Origin: Loktanella sp. IMCC34160
GTDB lineage: Bacteria > Pseudomonadota > Alphaproteobacteria > Rhodobacterales > Rhodobacteraceae
Length of the DNA: 64,000 nt
Direction: 5' to 3'
Assembly (NCBI RefSeq): GCF_004145845.1
Contig: NZ_SELP01000002.1
Coordinates: forward strand, 248,001-312,000
A program made the translations under genes and the position numbers. Numbering within the stretch: the first letter of the stretch is position 1; every line of letters begins with the position of its first letter. Positions 50,890 to 61,946 of the stretch are shown here, piece after piece. The notes beneath the pieces are model-generated. The model was given only the letters and a program-made list of their open reading frames with translations, was not told where the DNA came from and searched no databases.

Positions 50890-53238
50890 ATGCTTTTCGG
50901 ACTTGATGGCGTCGAGATCGGCCTGATCATCGTTTTCCTGACGCTTTTTGCCGCGATCCTGTCGGGCTTTCCGGTGGCCTTTGCCATCGGTGGTGCCGGG
51001 ATGATCGCATTCGGAATCATTGCCGCGCTGGATAATGCGGGGCTGCTGATCCACCAGGCGATTGACAAGGGGTCGGCGGAATACGCGGCCGTTGTGGCCG
51101 AGGGGATCAAACCCGGCGCGATATCCGTCTTCAGTTATCCAGAGCTTCCAAGGATCGCCGAACCGGTGTTCCCCGCAGGCTGGGAAGTGGCGATGGACCG
51201 TAACGTGTCCTTCATCGTCAACCGGATGAACGAACGGGTCTTTGCGGGCCAATCCATTGAAACCCTTCTGGCGGTGCTGATGTTCGTCATGATGGGGATC
51301 GTTCTGGAACGGTCGCGGATCGCGGATGAACTTCTGACCAAGATGGCCAAGGTCTTCGGCCCGCTGCCGGGTGGCCTGGCCGTGTCGATCGTGGTGGTGG
51401 GGGCCTTCCTTGCCGCCTCGACCGGGATCGTGGGCGCGACCGTGGTCACCATGGGCCTTCTGGCCCTGCCGACCATGCTGCGCAACAATTACTCGCCTGA
51501 ACTGGCGACCGGGGTCATCGCGGCCTCGGGGACGCTGGGGCAGATCATTCCGCCTTCGATCGTTCTGGTGCTTCTGGGCACGCTGACGGGCGACCTTTAT
51601 TCAGCGGCGCAGGAAGACCGGGCGCAACTGGCCGGGTGTAACGACGCGCTGACCTATCTGGGCGAACCGGCCGTGGTGTCGGTGGGCACGCTGTTTCAGG
51701 CCGCGCTTCTGCCGGGGATCCTGCTGGCCTTCCTTTACGCCGCCTATGCCTTTGGCTTTGCGCTTCTCAATCCGTCGAAGGCCCCCGCGGTCATGTTCGA
51801 GGATGAAGAGGGCATTCCCGCAACCCGCAATGACAAGCTGACCTGGTTCCTCTATGCGCCGGCCGGTCTTGTCGCGGCCTTCATCATTCTGATGCAGGTC
51901 GGCGTTCTGGGTGGCCAGAGCACCATCGTCGACACCTATTCCGACACCGGCGAGGCGGCATCGCTGCGCACCAACGTCGGCCCGGAATGTCAGGCCGCGA
52001 TGATCGACCTGCACGGGCAGGAGGCCTGGGATCAGGCGGTTGCCGAACAGGCCGCCATCGACGCGGCTGGCGGGGCACAGGAATCGCGCGAACTGACCGA
52101 GGACGAGCGCGCAGAGCTGCTTGTCGACCTGCTGGACAACGCCCCGGCGCTTGGCACCGGCCTGTCGGTGATCGCGCTGCTTCTGGGGCTGCTTCTGGCG
52201 CTTGGGCGGGGGATCAACCCGACCCTGTCCGCCACCCCGCTTCTTGCCGGGGCCGTGGGGGTTCTTGGTGTCCTTCTGGTCGATGTGGCCTTCCTGACGC
52301 CGCTGACCAGCCCGGGCATGACGCTGGTGCTGATCGCTGTGCCGTTGGCGCTGGCCGCCTATGGCAGCTGGGAGGCGCTTGGCCGTCTGTTCCAGAATGA
52401 TCTGTTCCGCGTCGTCTTCCCGCCGCTGGTGCTGATTGTCGCGGTGCTTGGGTCGATCCTTGGCGGGATCACCAACCCGACCCCGGCGGCAGCACTTGGG
52501 GCCGGTGGGGCGATCCTGCTCGCCTCGGCCCGGAAGCTGACCGAAGCGGGGCTGAAGCCGACGATCATCATCCGCACCGCACTGGCGATGATGGTGATGA
52601 TCCTGCTGGGCACCAATTTCGACATGCGGCTGAACCAGAATACCTCGTTCGAGAACATGGTCGCCTTCCTCGTGACCTTCGCGGCCTTCCTCTACTCGAT
52701 GTTCGGCCTCGGCTGGGCCTGCATCCACTTGCTGCGAGAAAACGTTCTGGGTCCGGTGGTCCGGGAAACGGCCAAGGTGACGTCGATGGTCTTCACCATC
52801 CTGATCGGGTCGCAGGTTCTGAACCTCGTGCTGATCTCCTTTGGCGGGGAACATTACATTCAGGACTTCCTGCGCTCGTTCTCGAATGAATGGACGGCCT
52901 TCCTGATCGTGATGCTGGTGCTGTTCATCCTCGGCTTCGTGCTCGACTTCCTCGAGATCATCTACATCGTGATCCCGATTGTCGGCCCGGTGATCTACGG
53001 CGGGTCGTTCGATCCGAAATGGGTCACGATCATGGTCGCGGTGAACCTTCAGACCTCGTTCCTGACGCCGCCCTTCGGGTTCGCGCTGTTCTACCTGCGC
53101 GGGGTTGCCCCGAAAGAGGTGACGACGGGCCATATCTACCGCGGGGTCGCGCCCTTCGTGCTGATCCAGGTGTTCGGGCTGCTCTTGTTGGCGCTGTTCC
53201 CGGCGGTGGTGACGATCATTCCAAACCTGTTGAACTGA
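50890..53238 (+). CDS. dctM: TRAP transporter large permease (DctM), extended form
   Basis: 782 residues against about 430 for standard DctM. The transport core is recognisable (FAAILSGFPVAFAIGGAGMI, VVGAFLAASTGIVGATVVTM, GVIAASGTLGQIIPPSIVLV; then LGFVLDFLEIIYIVIPIVGP and NLQTSFLTPPFGFALFYLRG). Extra parts are a hydrophilic insert at about residues 55-120, another at about 337-417, and additional TM helices in the middle. It ends at a strong terminator. Confidence 0.92.
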   Translation: MLFGLDGVEIGLIIVFLTLFAAILSGFPVAFAIGGAGMIAFGIIAALDNAGLLIHQAIDKGSAEYAAVVAEGIKPGAISVFSYPELPRIAEPVFPAGWEVAMDRNVSFIVNRMNERVFAGQSIETLLAVLMFVMMGIVLERSRIADELLTKMAKVFGPLPGGLAVSIVVVGAFLAASTGIVGATVVTMGLLALPTMLRNNYSPELATGVIAASGTLGQIIPPSIVLVLLGTLTGDLYSAAQEDRAQLAGCNDALTYLGEPAVVSVGTLFQAALLPGILLAFLYAAYAFGFALLNPSKAPAVMFEDEEGIPATRNDKLTWFLYAPAGLVAAFIILMQVGVLGGQSTIVDTYSDTGEAASLRTNVGPECQAAMIDLHGQEAWDQAVAEQAAIDAAGGAQESRELTEDERAELLVDLLDNAPALGTGLSVIALLLGLLLALGRGINPTLSATPLLAGAVGVLGVLLVDVAFLTPLTSPGMTLVLIAVPLALAAYGSWEALGRLFQNDLFRVVFPPLVLIVAVLGSILGGITNPTPAAALGAGGAILLASARKLTEAGLKPTIIIRTALAMMVMILLGTNFDMRLNQNTSFENMVAFLVTFAAFLYSMFGLGWACIHLLRENVLGPVVRETAKVTSMVFTILIGSQVLNLVLISFGGEHYIQDFLRSFSNEWTAFLIVMLVLFILGFVLDFLEIIYIVIPIVGPVIYGGSFDPKWVTIMVAVNLQTSFLTPPFGFALFYLRGVAPKEVTTGHIYRGVAPFVLIQVFGLLLLALFPAVVTIIPNLLN

Positions 53239-53260
53239 TCAGCGGGAGTGGCCGAAACTG

Positions 53261-53291
53261 AAAACGCCGGGGCATGTCCCCGGCGTTTTTT
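53261..53291. terminator. Bidirectional terminator between dctM and the Stf0 gene
   Basis: AAAACGCCGGGG-CATGT-CCCCGGCGTTTT, a 12-bp perfect stem, flanked by T-runs readable from both strands. Confidence 0.93.
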
Positions 53292-53294
53292 ATT

Positions 53295-54161
53295 CTAGCG
53301 AGAGAAGGGCCACCAACCGCGCCTGCGACCAGCGTCCGGTGTCTCGTCAAGGGCGGCAAGCATGGCCGCTCTTTCGGCCTCGAGATCGGCGATCAGACCG
53401 GCCCGATCCTTTCGGAACCGGGCAGCGAAGTCGGCGTTCTTGTCGGTCCCGATCTTGGCGTGACCGGTTCTGATCGGGGTGGATTTGCCAGCCACCGGGC
53501 CGATTCCGATGGCCTTTGCGATCTCGTTGACCACGGCTTCGGGCGGGCGGGCGGTCATCCGTTCATAGCTCATCCGGACGGGCGTCAGCGGATAGTTGGC
53601 GAAGAACTTCTCGGCCTGCACTTCCATTTTGCGGATATGGCCGACCCATTTCTCGATGTCCTGCGCGTCATAGGCAAATTCATCATCCGCCCGCGCAAGC
53701 GCATCGGCATCGCCATGAACGGCGTGCCCGATCCGGCTTTGCGCCTTCTTGGACAGAGAGACGGCCTGTGCGACGATATCTTCGCGGATCAGCCAGAAAT
53801 GGGTCGCGTCTTGAAAATGGGCAAGGAAGGGTTTTGGCCCGCCAAAAGTCCTGCGCAGTTGGAAAAACGTGATCTCGAACCCAAAGACCCCGCCGACTGT
53901 CCGGTCCCGTGCAATCGCCCGGGCGTAATCGTCGATATTGTCGATCCCCATGTGTCGGGCGATGTCCGGCACGAACCGCGGGCTGAACATTTCGCCGGGA
54001 CGTCCAAGCCGCCCGGTCTGTTCACAGATATCCGTAAGCCAGGAACTTCCGGACCGGGGCGTGAAATGTATCACAAAGGTCTTTTCCGGCGCGGGCAACG
54101 CCAGAGCCTGCCGCAGCTTTTCGGGGTCGGCCGCAATATTGGCAAACGGATTGGGAGGCAT
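53295..54161 (-). CDS. Stf0-type sulfotransferase-like protein
   Basis: 288 residues. N-terminal phosphosulfate-binding loop FVIHFTPRSGSSWLTDICEQ (PRSGSS) is the Stf0 signature; GVFGFEITFFQLRRTFGG and FWLIREDIVAQAVSLSKKAQ follow. It would transfer sulfate from PAPS to a sugar or similar acceptor; substrate unknown. Ends GRRRGWWPFSR. ATG 54161 (MPPNPFANIAADP) follows a GGAG-less leader, so the start is moderately sure. Confidence 0.85.
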   Translation of the reverse strand: MPPNPFANIAADPEKLRQALALPAPEKTFVIHFTPRSGSSWLTDICEQTGRLGRPGEMFSPRFVPDIARHMGIDNIDDYARAIARDRTVGGVFGFEITFFQLRRTFGGPKPFLAHFQDATHFWLIREDIVAQAVSLSKKAQSRIGHAVHGDADALARADDEFAYDAQDIEKWVGHIRKMEVQAEKFFANYPLTPVRMSYERMTARPPEAVVNEIAKAIGIGPVAGKSTPIRTGHAKIGTDKNADFAARFRKDRAGLIADLEAERAAMLAALDETPDAGRRRGWWPFSR

Positions 54162-54274
54162 AGCGCGATAAAATCCGGCAAATGAAGGTCCGCGCACCCT
54201 ATGCCACCATTTGACAGGTGGACAAGTGCGCGCGGCTGGCAAATCCTGCACCCACATCGCGAAGGAGCAAAGCA

Positions 54275-55252
54275 ATGGCCCTGACCCGCCTTGAACAGAT
54301 CCCCGAGACCGCGCTGGACTGGCATCGCGCGGGGCGGGGCGTGGCCGTTGCAACGGTCGTCGAGACCTGGGGATCGGCGCCGCGCCCGGTGGGCAGCCAG
54401 TTGGTGGTGGACCGGGACGGCGCGATGGAAGGGTCGGTGTCGGGCGGCTGTGTCGAGGGTGCGGTAATCACCGAGGCGATCGAGGCCGTCGAGGGCGACG
54501 GCAAGCCCCGGTTGATGGAATTCGGCGTGTCCGACGATCAGGCCTTTGCCGTCGGGCTGGCCTGTGGCGGCCGGATCAAGGTGCTGGTTGAACCGGTGGG
54601 CACGGCTCTGCCGTTGCCGGTTCTGGAGGATCTCGTCGCGGAGCGCGCCGTCCGCAGGCAGGTGGCATATGTGGCGGATCTGGAAGGGCCCGCGCGGCGC
54701 CTTGCCGGGGCCGGGGATTTCCCGGACCGGTTTCGCATGGACCGGTCGGGGGTCGAAGAGGACAACCGCACCTTCGTTGCCATTCACAACCCGCCCCTGC
54801 GGATGATCATTGTCGGCGCTGTGCATATCGCCCAGCATCTTGCACCGATGGCGCGGGCCTGTGGCTATGACCCGGTGCTGATCGACCCGCGCCCGGTCTT
54901 CGGGTCCGAAGACCGGTTTCCCGGCGAGGTCATTCTGGATGGTTGGCCGGACGAGGCGATGGCAGAGGTCGGTCTTGATCCTCGCACCGCCGTTGTGACC
55001 CTGACCCATGACCCAAAGCTGGACGATCCGGCGATCCGTGCCGCGCTTGGGTCCGACGTGTTTTATCTTGGTTGCCTTGGATCGACCCGCACCCATGCCA
55101 AGCGGGTGGACCGGTTGACCGAAGCGGGGTTCGGCCCCGACGACATCGCCCGCATCCATGCCCCCGTCGGGTTGAACATCGGTGCGCGGTCCCCGGCAGA
55201 GATTGCCGTGTCGGTCATGGCCCAGATCACCGAACGGCTGCGGAAAGGGTAG
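54275..55252 (+). CDS. XdhC-family molybdenum cofactor insertion/maturation protein
   Basis: 325 residues. XdhC proteins bind molybdenum cofactor, promote its sulfuration and load it into xanthine dehydrogenase-type enzymes. N-terminal GRGVAVATVVETWGSAPRPV and SVSGGCVEGAVITEA; C-terminal Rossmann-like IVGAVHIAQHLAPMARACGY and YLGCLGSTRTHAKRVDRLTE. GAAGGAGCAAAGCA precedes the ATG. Four bases separate it from the following molybdopterin-binding gene. No molybdenum hydroxylase subunits are nearby. Confidence 0.93.
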   Translation: MALTRLEQIPETALDWHRAGRGVAVATVVETWGSAPRPVGSQLVVDRDGAMEGSVSGGCVEGAVITEAIEAVEGDGKPRLMEFGVSDDQAFAVGLACGGRIKVLVEPVGTALPLPVLEDLVAERAVRRQVAYVADLEGPARRLAGAGDFPDRFRMDRSGVEEDNRTFVAIHNPPLRMIIVGAVHIAQHLAPMARACGYDPVLIDPRPVFGSEDRFPGEVILDGWPDEAMAEVGLDPRTAVVTLTHDPKLDDPAIRAALGSDVFYLGCLGSTRTHAKRVDRLTEAGFGPDDIARIHAPVGLNIGARSPAEIAVSVMAQITERLRKG

Positions 55253-55256
55253 GGCG

Positions 55257-56246
55257 GTGGAGTTCGGTCCGATCCCTGTGGCCGCGGCGCGCGGCGCGAT
55301 CCTTGCCCATTCGCTGGACCTGACGTCGGGGCGGCTGCGCAAGGGCCGGGTACTGACCTGCGAGGATCAGGCCCTGCTGCGGGCCGATGGGGTGGCCACG
55401 GTCATTGCCGCGCGGCTGTCGCCGGGCGATCTGCATGAAGACGCGGCGGCGACGCGCATCGCGGCGGCGGTGGCGGGGCAGGGGCTGCGGGTGACGCAGG
55501 CGGCGACGGGGCGGGTGAACCTTCACGCGACGGGGCCGGGGATTGTCCGGGTCGATCGGTCGGCGGTCGATGCGCTGAATGCTGTCGATCCTATGATCAC
55601 GCTGGCCACCGTGCCGGAATGGCACCGCGCCGATCCGGACGGAATGGTCGGAACGGTCAAGATCATCGCCTACGGGGTGGACGGAACGGCGGTGGATCGC
55701 GCGGCGGCGGCGGGGGCAGGGGCGCTATGCCTTTTGCCGCCGGTCTTTCGGACGGTGACCCTGATCGAGACGACGACCACCGATACCGATCCCAACCCAA
55801 AGGGGCGGGCCGCGATGCAGGGGCGGCTGGACCGGCTGGGGATCGGGCTGGACGGGCGGGTGATCGTTCCACACCGAGCCGATGCCATCTCCGACGCCCT
55901 GCACGCGGCCGAGGGCGAGGTGCTGATGATCCTGACCGCCTCTGCCACCTCTGACATTCATGATGTGGCTCCGTCGGCCGTGGGGCTGGCCGGGGGGCGG
56001 GTGGACCGGTTCGGTATGCCGGTCGATCCGGGCAACCTGCTGTTGATCGGCGCGATGGGGTCAAAGCCGGTCATCGGCCTGCCCGGTTGTGCCCGCAGCC
56101 CGGCCCTGAATGGCGCCGATTGGGTGCTCGAGCGGGTCTTGTGCGGTGTGCCCGTCGGGGCCGCTGAAATCGCGGCGATGGGGGTCGGCGGTCTTTTGAA
56201 AGAGATTCCCACCCGGCCCCAGCCCCGGACCCTGCCAAGGGGCTAG
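55257..56246 (+). CDS. MoeA/MogA-like molybdopterin-binding protein
   Basis: 329 residues from a GTG start behind GGAAAGGGTAGGGCG. Early MoeA-like features [20 protein letters not shown] and [19 protein letters not shown]; MoCF-type domain in the C-terminal half ([80 protein letters not shown]). Paired with XdhC, so it probably hands over or modifies molybdopterin for the same target enzyme. Confidence 0.88.
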   Translation: MEFGPIPVAAARGAILAHSLDLTSGRLRKGRVLTCEDQALLRADGVATVIAARLSPGDLHEDAAATRIAAAVAGQGLRVTQAATGRVNLHATGPGIVRVDRSAVDALNAVDPMITLATVPEWHRADPDGMVGTVKIIAYGVDGTAVDRAAAAGAGALCLLPPVFRTVTLIETTTTDTDPNPKGRAAMQGRLDRLGIGLDGRVIVPHRADAISDALHAAEGEVLMILTASATSDIHDVAPSAVGLAGGRVDRFGMPVDPGNLLLIGAMGSKPVIGLPGCARSPALNGADWVLERVLCGVPVGAAEIAAMGVGGLLKEIPTRPQPRTLPRG

Positions 56247-56265
56247 GACCGGCCCCGCGCCGCAG

Positions 56266-56288
56266 ATTCGCCGAAAAGGGGCGAATTT
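56266..56288 (+). terminator. Weak terminator after the molybdopterin-binding gene
   Basis: ATTCGCC-GAAAAGG-GGCGAAT with TT after it. The 290-base gap to atpH (56247-56536) also holds a possible promoter (TTGCCC at 56400-56405, 17-nt spacer, TACATC at 56423-56428) and no gene. Confidence 0.45.
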
Positions 56289-56536
56289 GTCTGAAAGCCC
56301 GCGTTTGGTATGCCGTCGCATACTGCGCAGATGGTCGCACCCCGCGCCAAACCTTTGAAAACAGGTGCCCGACCGCCCCATCTTTCCGCGTCAAGGCGGT
56401 TGCCCCGTTATTAAGGCTCTGCTACATCCCCCCTGATTTTGCCGCCCAGCCGACATGGCCGGGCCCACGAACCTGCCCTCCCGCTGACCGAGACCCGGAC
56501 CAGCGGGCAGGGCAAACTAACATCGGAAGGGTGGAC

Positions 56537-57097
56537 GTGTCCGAACCAGCTTCGATCTCCTCCGGCATCGCGCAGCGCTATGCGTCCGCGGTGTTCGACC
56601 TCGCCAAAGACAGCAAGGGGCTGAAGGGCCTCGAATCCGACATCGACGCATTGTCGGCCGCACTTGACGGCTCTGACGACCTGCGGGCGCTGATTTCCTC
56701 GCCGCTTTACAGCCGCGACGAACAGGCCGGCGCGATGGCGGCCCTTGCCAAAAAGATGAAACTTTCCGGCATGACCGGCAATACGCTGGCGCTTCTGGCG
56801 TCCAAGCGTCGCCTGTTCGTGCTGCCTCAGCTGCTTGCCACGCTGCGCGACAAGCTGGCCGAGGAAAAGGGCGAAGTGACGGCCGAGGTGATCTCGGCCA
56901 AGGCCCTGACCAAGACCCAGTCGGACAAGCTGGCCAAGACCCTTGCCGCGCAGGTCGGGAAGACCGTGATAATCAATACGACCGTCGATGAAAGCCTCAT
57001 TGGCGGTCTTGTCGTTAAAGTTGGCTCGAAGATGATCGATACCTCGATCCGCTCCAAGCTCAACGCTCTCCAGAACACCATGAAAGAGGTCGGATAA
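56537..57097 (+). CDS. atpH: ATP synthase F1 delta subunit
   Basis: 186 residues. Links the F1 head to the b stator. [20 protein letters not shown] at the N-terminus and the C-terminal [22 protein letters not shown] stretch are diagnostic. GTG 56537 is chosen because GGAAGG ends 6 bases before it; another GTG at 56531 has no spacing for a ribosome site. First gene of atpHAGDC; the Fo genes lie elsewhere, as usual in alphaproteobacteria. Confidence 0.95.
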   Translation: MSEPASISSGIAQRYASAVFDLAKDSKGLKGLESDIDALSAALDGSDDLRALISSPLYSRDEQAGAMAALAKKMKLSGMTGNTLALLASKRRLFVLPQLLATLRDKLAEEKGEVTAEVISAKALTKTQSDKLAKTLAAQVGKTVIINTTVDESLIGGLVVKVGSKMIDTSIRSKLNALQNTMKEVG

Positions 57098-58635
57098 TGG
57101 CGATCCAAGCTGCAGAAATTTCTGCGATCCTGAAGGACCAGATCAAGAACTTTGGCCAAGAGGCCGAAGTGGCCGAAGTGGGCCGGGTGCTGTCGGTTGG
57201 CGACGGGATCGCCCGCGTGTACGGCCTCGACAATATTCAGGCCGGTGAAATGGTCGAATTCCCCGGTGGTATCCGCGGGATGGCGCTGAACCTCGAAGCC
57301 GACAACGTCGGCGTCGTGATCTTCGGCTCTGACCGGGACATCAAGGAAGGCGACACCGTCAAGCGCACCAAGGCCATCGTGGACGTGCCGGTTGGCGACG
57401 AGCTGCTGGGCCGCGTTGTGGACGGTCTGGGCAACCCGCTGGACGGCAAGGGCCCGATCAAGACCAAGAAGCGCGGCGTTGCCGACGTGAAGGCCCCGGG
57501 CATCATTCCCCGTAAATCGGTTCACGAACCGATGGCGACCGGCCTGAAATCCGTCGACGCCATGATCCCGATCGGCCGTGGCCAGCGGGAACTTATCATT
57601 GGTGACCGTCAGACCGGCAAGACCGCAATCGCGCTCGACACCATTCTGAACCAGAAGTCCTACAACGAAGCCGCCGGCGACGACGAGAGCAAGAAGCTTT
57701 ACTGCGTCTACGTGGCCGTTGGTCAGAAGCGGTCCACCGTGGCCCAGCTGGTGAAAAAGCTGGAAGAAAACGGCGCACTGGAATACTCGATCGTCGTGGC
57801 CGCCACCGCGTCCGACCCGGCGCCGATGCAGTTCCTTGCCCCCTATGCGGCAACCGCGATGGCCGAACACTTCCGTGACAACGGCCGCCACGCTCTGATC
57901 ATCTATGATGACCTGTCCAAGCAGGCCGTTGCTTACCGTCAGATGTCGCTGCTTCTGCGTCGTCCGCCGGGCCGCGAAGCCTACCCGGGCGACGTGTTCT
58001 ACCTCCACTCCCGCCTGCTGGAGCGTTCGGCCAAGCTGAACGAAGACTTCGGCGCCGGTTCGCTGACCGCTCTGCCGGTCATCGAAACCCAGGGCGGCGA
58101 CGTGTCGGCCTTTATTCCGACCAACGTGATCTCGATCACCGACGGTCAGATCTTCCTTGAAACCGAACTGTTCTATCAGGGCATCCGCCCCGCCGTGAAC
58201 ACCGGTCTGTCCGTGTCCCGCGTGGGCTCCTCGGCGCAGACCAACGCGATGAAGTCGGTCGCCGGTCCGGTGAAACTGGAACTTGCCCAGTACCGCGAAA
58301 TGGCCGCCTTTGCGCAGTTCGGTTCGGACCTTGATGCCGCCACCCAGCAGCTGCTGAACCGTGGTGCCCGCCTGACCGAGCTGATGAAGCAGCCGCAGTA
58401 TTCGCCGCTGACCAACGCGGAAATCGTCTGCGTCATCTACGCCGGCACCAAGGGCTACCTCGACAAGATCGCAGTCAAGGACGTTGGCCGGTTCGAAGCC
58501 GACCTGCTGCGTCACCTGCGCGGCAAGCACGCCGACCTTCTGGCCTACCTCACCAAGGAAGACCCGAAGATCAAGGGCGAGGCCGAGGACAAGATCAAAG
58601 CCGCTCTGGACGAATTCGCCGCCGATTTCGCCTAA
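57097..58635 (+). CDS. atpA: ATP synthase F1 alpha subunit
   Basis: 512 residues. Walker A GDRQTGKT in [40 protein letters not shown] and [20 protein letters not shown] are the alpha signature (catalytic Arg region [15 protein letters not shown]). The ATG overlaps the atpH stop by one base (TAATG). Confidence 0.98.
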   Translation: MAIQAAEISAILKDQIKNFGQEAEVAEVGRVLSVGDGIARVYGLDNIQAGEMVEFPGGIRGMALNLEADNVGVVIFGSDRDIKEGDTVKRTKAIVDVPVGDELLGRVVDGLGNPLDGKGPIKTKKRGVADVKAPGIIPRKSVHEPMATGLKSVDAMIPIGRGQRELIIGDRQTGKTAIALDTILNQKSYNEAAGDDESKKLYCVYVAVGQKRSTVAQLVKKLEENGALEYSIVVAATASDPAPMQFLAPYAATAMAEHFRDNGRHALIIYDDLSKQAVAYRQMSLLLRRPPGREAYPGDVFYLHSRLLERSAKLNEDFGAGSLTALPVIETQGGDVSAFIPTNVISITDGQIFLETELFYQGIRPAVNTGLSVSRVGSSAQTNAMKSVAGPVKLELAQYREMAAFAQFGSDLDAATQQLLNRGARLTELMKQPQYSPLTNAEIVCVIYAGTKGYLDKIAVKDVGRFEADLLRHLRGKHADLLAYLTKEDPKIKGEAEDKIKAALDEFAADFA

Positions 58636-58664
58636 ACCCCGGCTTTGGATAAGGAGACAAGGCA

Positions 58665-59537
58665 GTGCCAAGTCTTAAGGACCTGAAAAACAGGATCGAG
58701 TCGGTCAAATCGACCCGCAAGATCACCAAGGCCATGCAGATGGTGGCCGCCGCGAAACTGCGGCGGGCACAGGATGCGGCCGAACAGGCCCGTCCCTATA
58801 CCGAGCGTTTCAATGCTGTGGTGTCGGGGCTTGCGGCCTCGGTGGGCGGGTCGAATTCCGCACCGAAGCTTCTGTCGGGGACCGGCAGCGATCAGATCCA
58901 CCTTCTGGTGGTAATGACCGCTGAGCGGGGCCTCTGCGGTGGCTTCAACTCCTCGATCGTCAAACTGGCCAAGCTCAAGGCGGAAGAACTGACCGCCAAG
59001 GGCAAGACCGTGAAGATCATGACCGTCGGCAAAAAAGGCCGTGAACAGCTGCGCCGCGACTTCGGAAATCTTCTGATCGCGCACGTGGATCTGTCCGAGG
59101 TCAAGCGCATCGGCTATGCGAATGCCCAGGACGTCGCCCGCGACATCCTGAGCCGCTTCGAAGGCGGTGAGTTCGACGTGGCGACGATCTTCTATTCGCA
59201 GTTCCAGTCGGTGATCAGCCAGATCCCGACGGCGCAGCAGATCATCCCGGCCGCCTTCGACGCCGAAGACGACGGGGCCAGCACGCTTTACGACTACGAG
59301 CCCAGCGAAGAGGCCATTCTCGCCGACCTGCTGCCGCGTGGTGTGGCGACGCAGATCTTTGCTGCCCTGCTGGAAAATGCCGCCTCGGAACAGGGTGCCC
59401 GGATGTCCGCCATGGACAACGCCACCCGCAACGCTGGGGAAATGATCGACAAGCTGACCATCGAGTTCAACCGCTCGCGTCAGGCTGTGATCACCAACGA
59501 GCTGATTGAAATCATTTCGGGCGCCGAGGCGCTCTAA
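58665..59537 (+). CDS. atpG: ATP synthase F1 gamma subunit
   Basis: 290 residues, GTG start behind AAGGAGACAAGGCA. Central rotor shaft: N-terminal helix [20 protein letters not shown] and [15 protein letters not shown], and the C-terminal [20 protein letters not shown] with [20 protein letters not shown]. Confidence 0.97.
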   Translation: MPSLKDLKNRIESVKSTRKITKAMQMVAAAKLRRAQDAAEQARPYTERFNAVVSGLAASVGGSNSAPKLLSGTGSDQIHLLVVMTAERGLCGGFNSSIVKLAKLKAEELTAKGKTVKIMTVGKKGREQLRRDFGNLLIAHVDLSEVKRIGYANAQDVARDILSRFEGGEFDVATIFYSQFQSVISQIPTAQQIIPAAFDAEDDGASTLYDYEPSEEAILADLLPRGVATQIFAALLENAASEQGARMSAMDNATRNAGEMIDKLTIEFNRSRQAVITNELIEIISGAEAL

Positions 59538-60980
<1,443 letters not shown>

Positions 60981-60993
60981 GGAGGCCAATTAG

Positions 60994-61392
60994 ATGGCAG
61001 AGATGCTGCAATTCGATCTCGTGTCGCCCGAACGGAAGCTTGCTTCCGTTCAGGCCCGCGAGGTCCAGATTCCCGGTGCCGACGGGGACATGACGGCCAT
61101 GGCCGATCATGCTCCGACGATCACCACCCTGCGCCCCGGCATCCTTCGGGTCGTGCATGGGTCCGGGGCCGACGAATACCTCGTGTCCGGCGGCTTTGCC
61201 GAGATCACGCCGGAAGGCGTCTCGGTTCTGGCCGAACAAGCCCTGCCGAAAGACGAAGTGACCCAGGACGCCTTCAACGGCATGCTGGCCGGCGCCCGCG
61301 AGGCGCATGAGATCGCCAAGTCTGACGACAGCGCCAAGGTTGTCACCGACCTTCAGGCGGTGGGCAGCCAGCTGGGTCTGTCGGCCAGCTGA
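60994..61392 (+). CDS. atpC: ATP synthase F1 epsilon subunit
   Basis: 132 residues. [20 protein letters not shown] and [20 protein letters not shown] are the beta-sandwich domain; the helical C-terminus that inhibits hydrolysis is shorter than in E. coli. GAGGCCAATTAG precedes the ATG. Last gene of the operon, followed by a terminator. Confidence 0.96.
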   Translation: MAEMLQFDLVSPERKLASVQAREVQIPGADGDMTAMADHAPTITTLRPGILRVVHGSGADEYLVSGGFAEITPEGVSVLAEQALPKDEVTQDAFNGMLAGAREAHEIAKSDDSAKVVTDLQAVGSQLGLSAS

Positions 61393-61422
61393 TCGGCTGA
61401 CTGATACCGGAACGATACACTG

Positions 61423-61456
61423 GGCCCCGCGGGAAACCGCGGGGCCTATACTTTTT
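61423..61456 (+). terminator. Rho-independent terminator of atpHAGDC
   Basis: GGCCCCGCGG-GAAA-CCGCGGGGCC, a 10-bp perfect stem, then TATACTTTTTC. Confidence 0.88.
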
Positions 61457-61542
61457 CAACTGGACGGTGAACCATTGACGGTGTTCTTCATCGCCTTAGT
61501 TTTTTCGAAAATTAACCATTAGTCCGCGATACCGATTGCACA

Positions 61543-61893
61543 ATGAAACGTTTGCGCAACTATCTTGTCGGCGTCGACCACGGAGAAGTGGTCCTGTTTT
61601 CCGACTTTGAACATGACGGGGTCATGTGGACGGGGCAGGGACCGCGCCAGACCCGTGCCGTTGTCATGTTCTCCGAAGCGTTCAAGACCCCGCCGGTCGT
61701 GACCTGCTGGCTGACGATGTGGGACGTGTCCAACGAAACCATCGCCCGCATGGATATTCAGGCCGAAGACGTGACCGAACGAAGCGCCGCGCTGGTGTTC
61801 CGCACCTGGGGCGACACCAAGGTCGCCCGCGTGCGGGTGTCGTGGCAGGCCATCGGTGAATTGCCGCACGACGACGATTGGACCGTCGACTGA
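61543..61893 (+). CDS. H-type lectin domain protein
   Basis: 116 residues, no signal peptide. The lectin block runs QTRAVVMFSEAFKTPPVVTC, DVSNETIARMDIQAEDVTER and LVFRTWGDTKVARVRVSWQA, matching the H_lectin family first known from GalNAc-binding snail and amoeba lectins. Preceded by GDHGEVVLFSDFEHDGVMWT-type residues. Why a cytoplasmic lectin sits between atpC and prs is unknown. Start ATG 61543 lacks a clear ribosome site. Confidence 0.85.
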   Translation: MKRLRNYLVGVDHGEVVLFSDFEHDGVMWTGQGPRQTRAVVMFSEAFKTPPVVTCWLTMWDVSNETIARMDIQAEDVTERSAALVFRTWGDTKVARVRVSWQAIGELPHDDDWTVD

Positions 61894-61896
61894 CAT

Positions 61897-61920
61897 GAAA
61901 AGGGGCGCCCGCGGCGCCCC
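61897..61920 (-). terminator. Rho-independent terminator of prs
   Basis: Read from the minus strand, GGGGCGCC-GCG-GGCGCCCC followed by TTTTCATG. It can also end the lectin transcript. Confidence 0.85.
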
Positions 61921-61946
61921 GAATTCTGTCGGTCTGTCAGGTCGGA

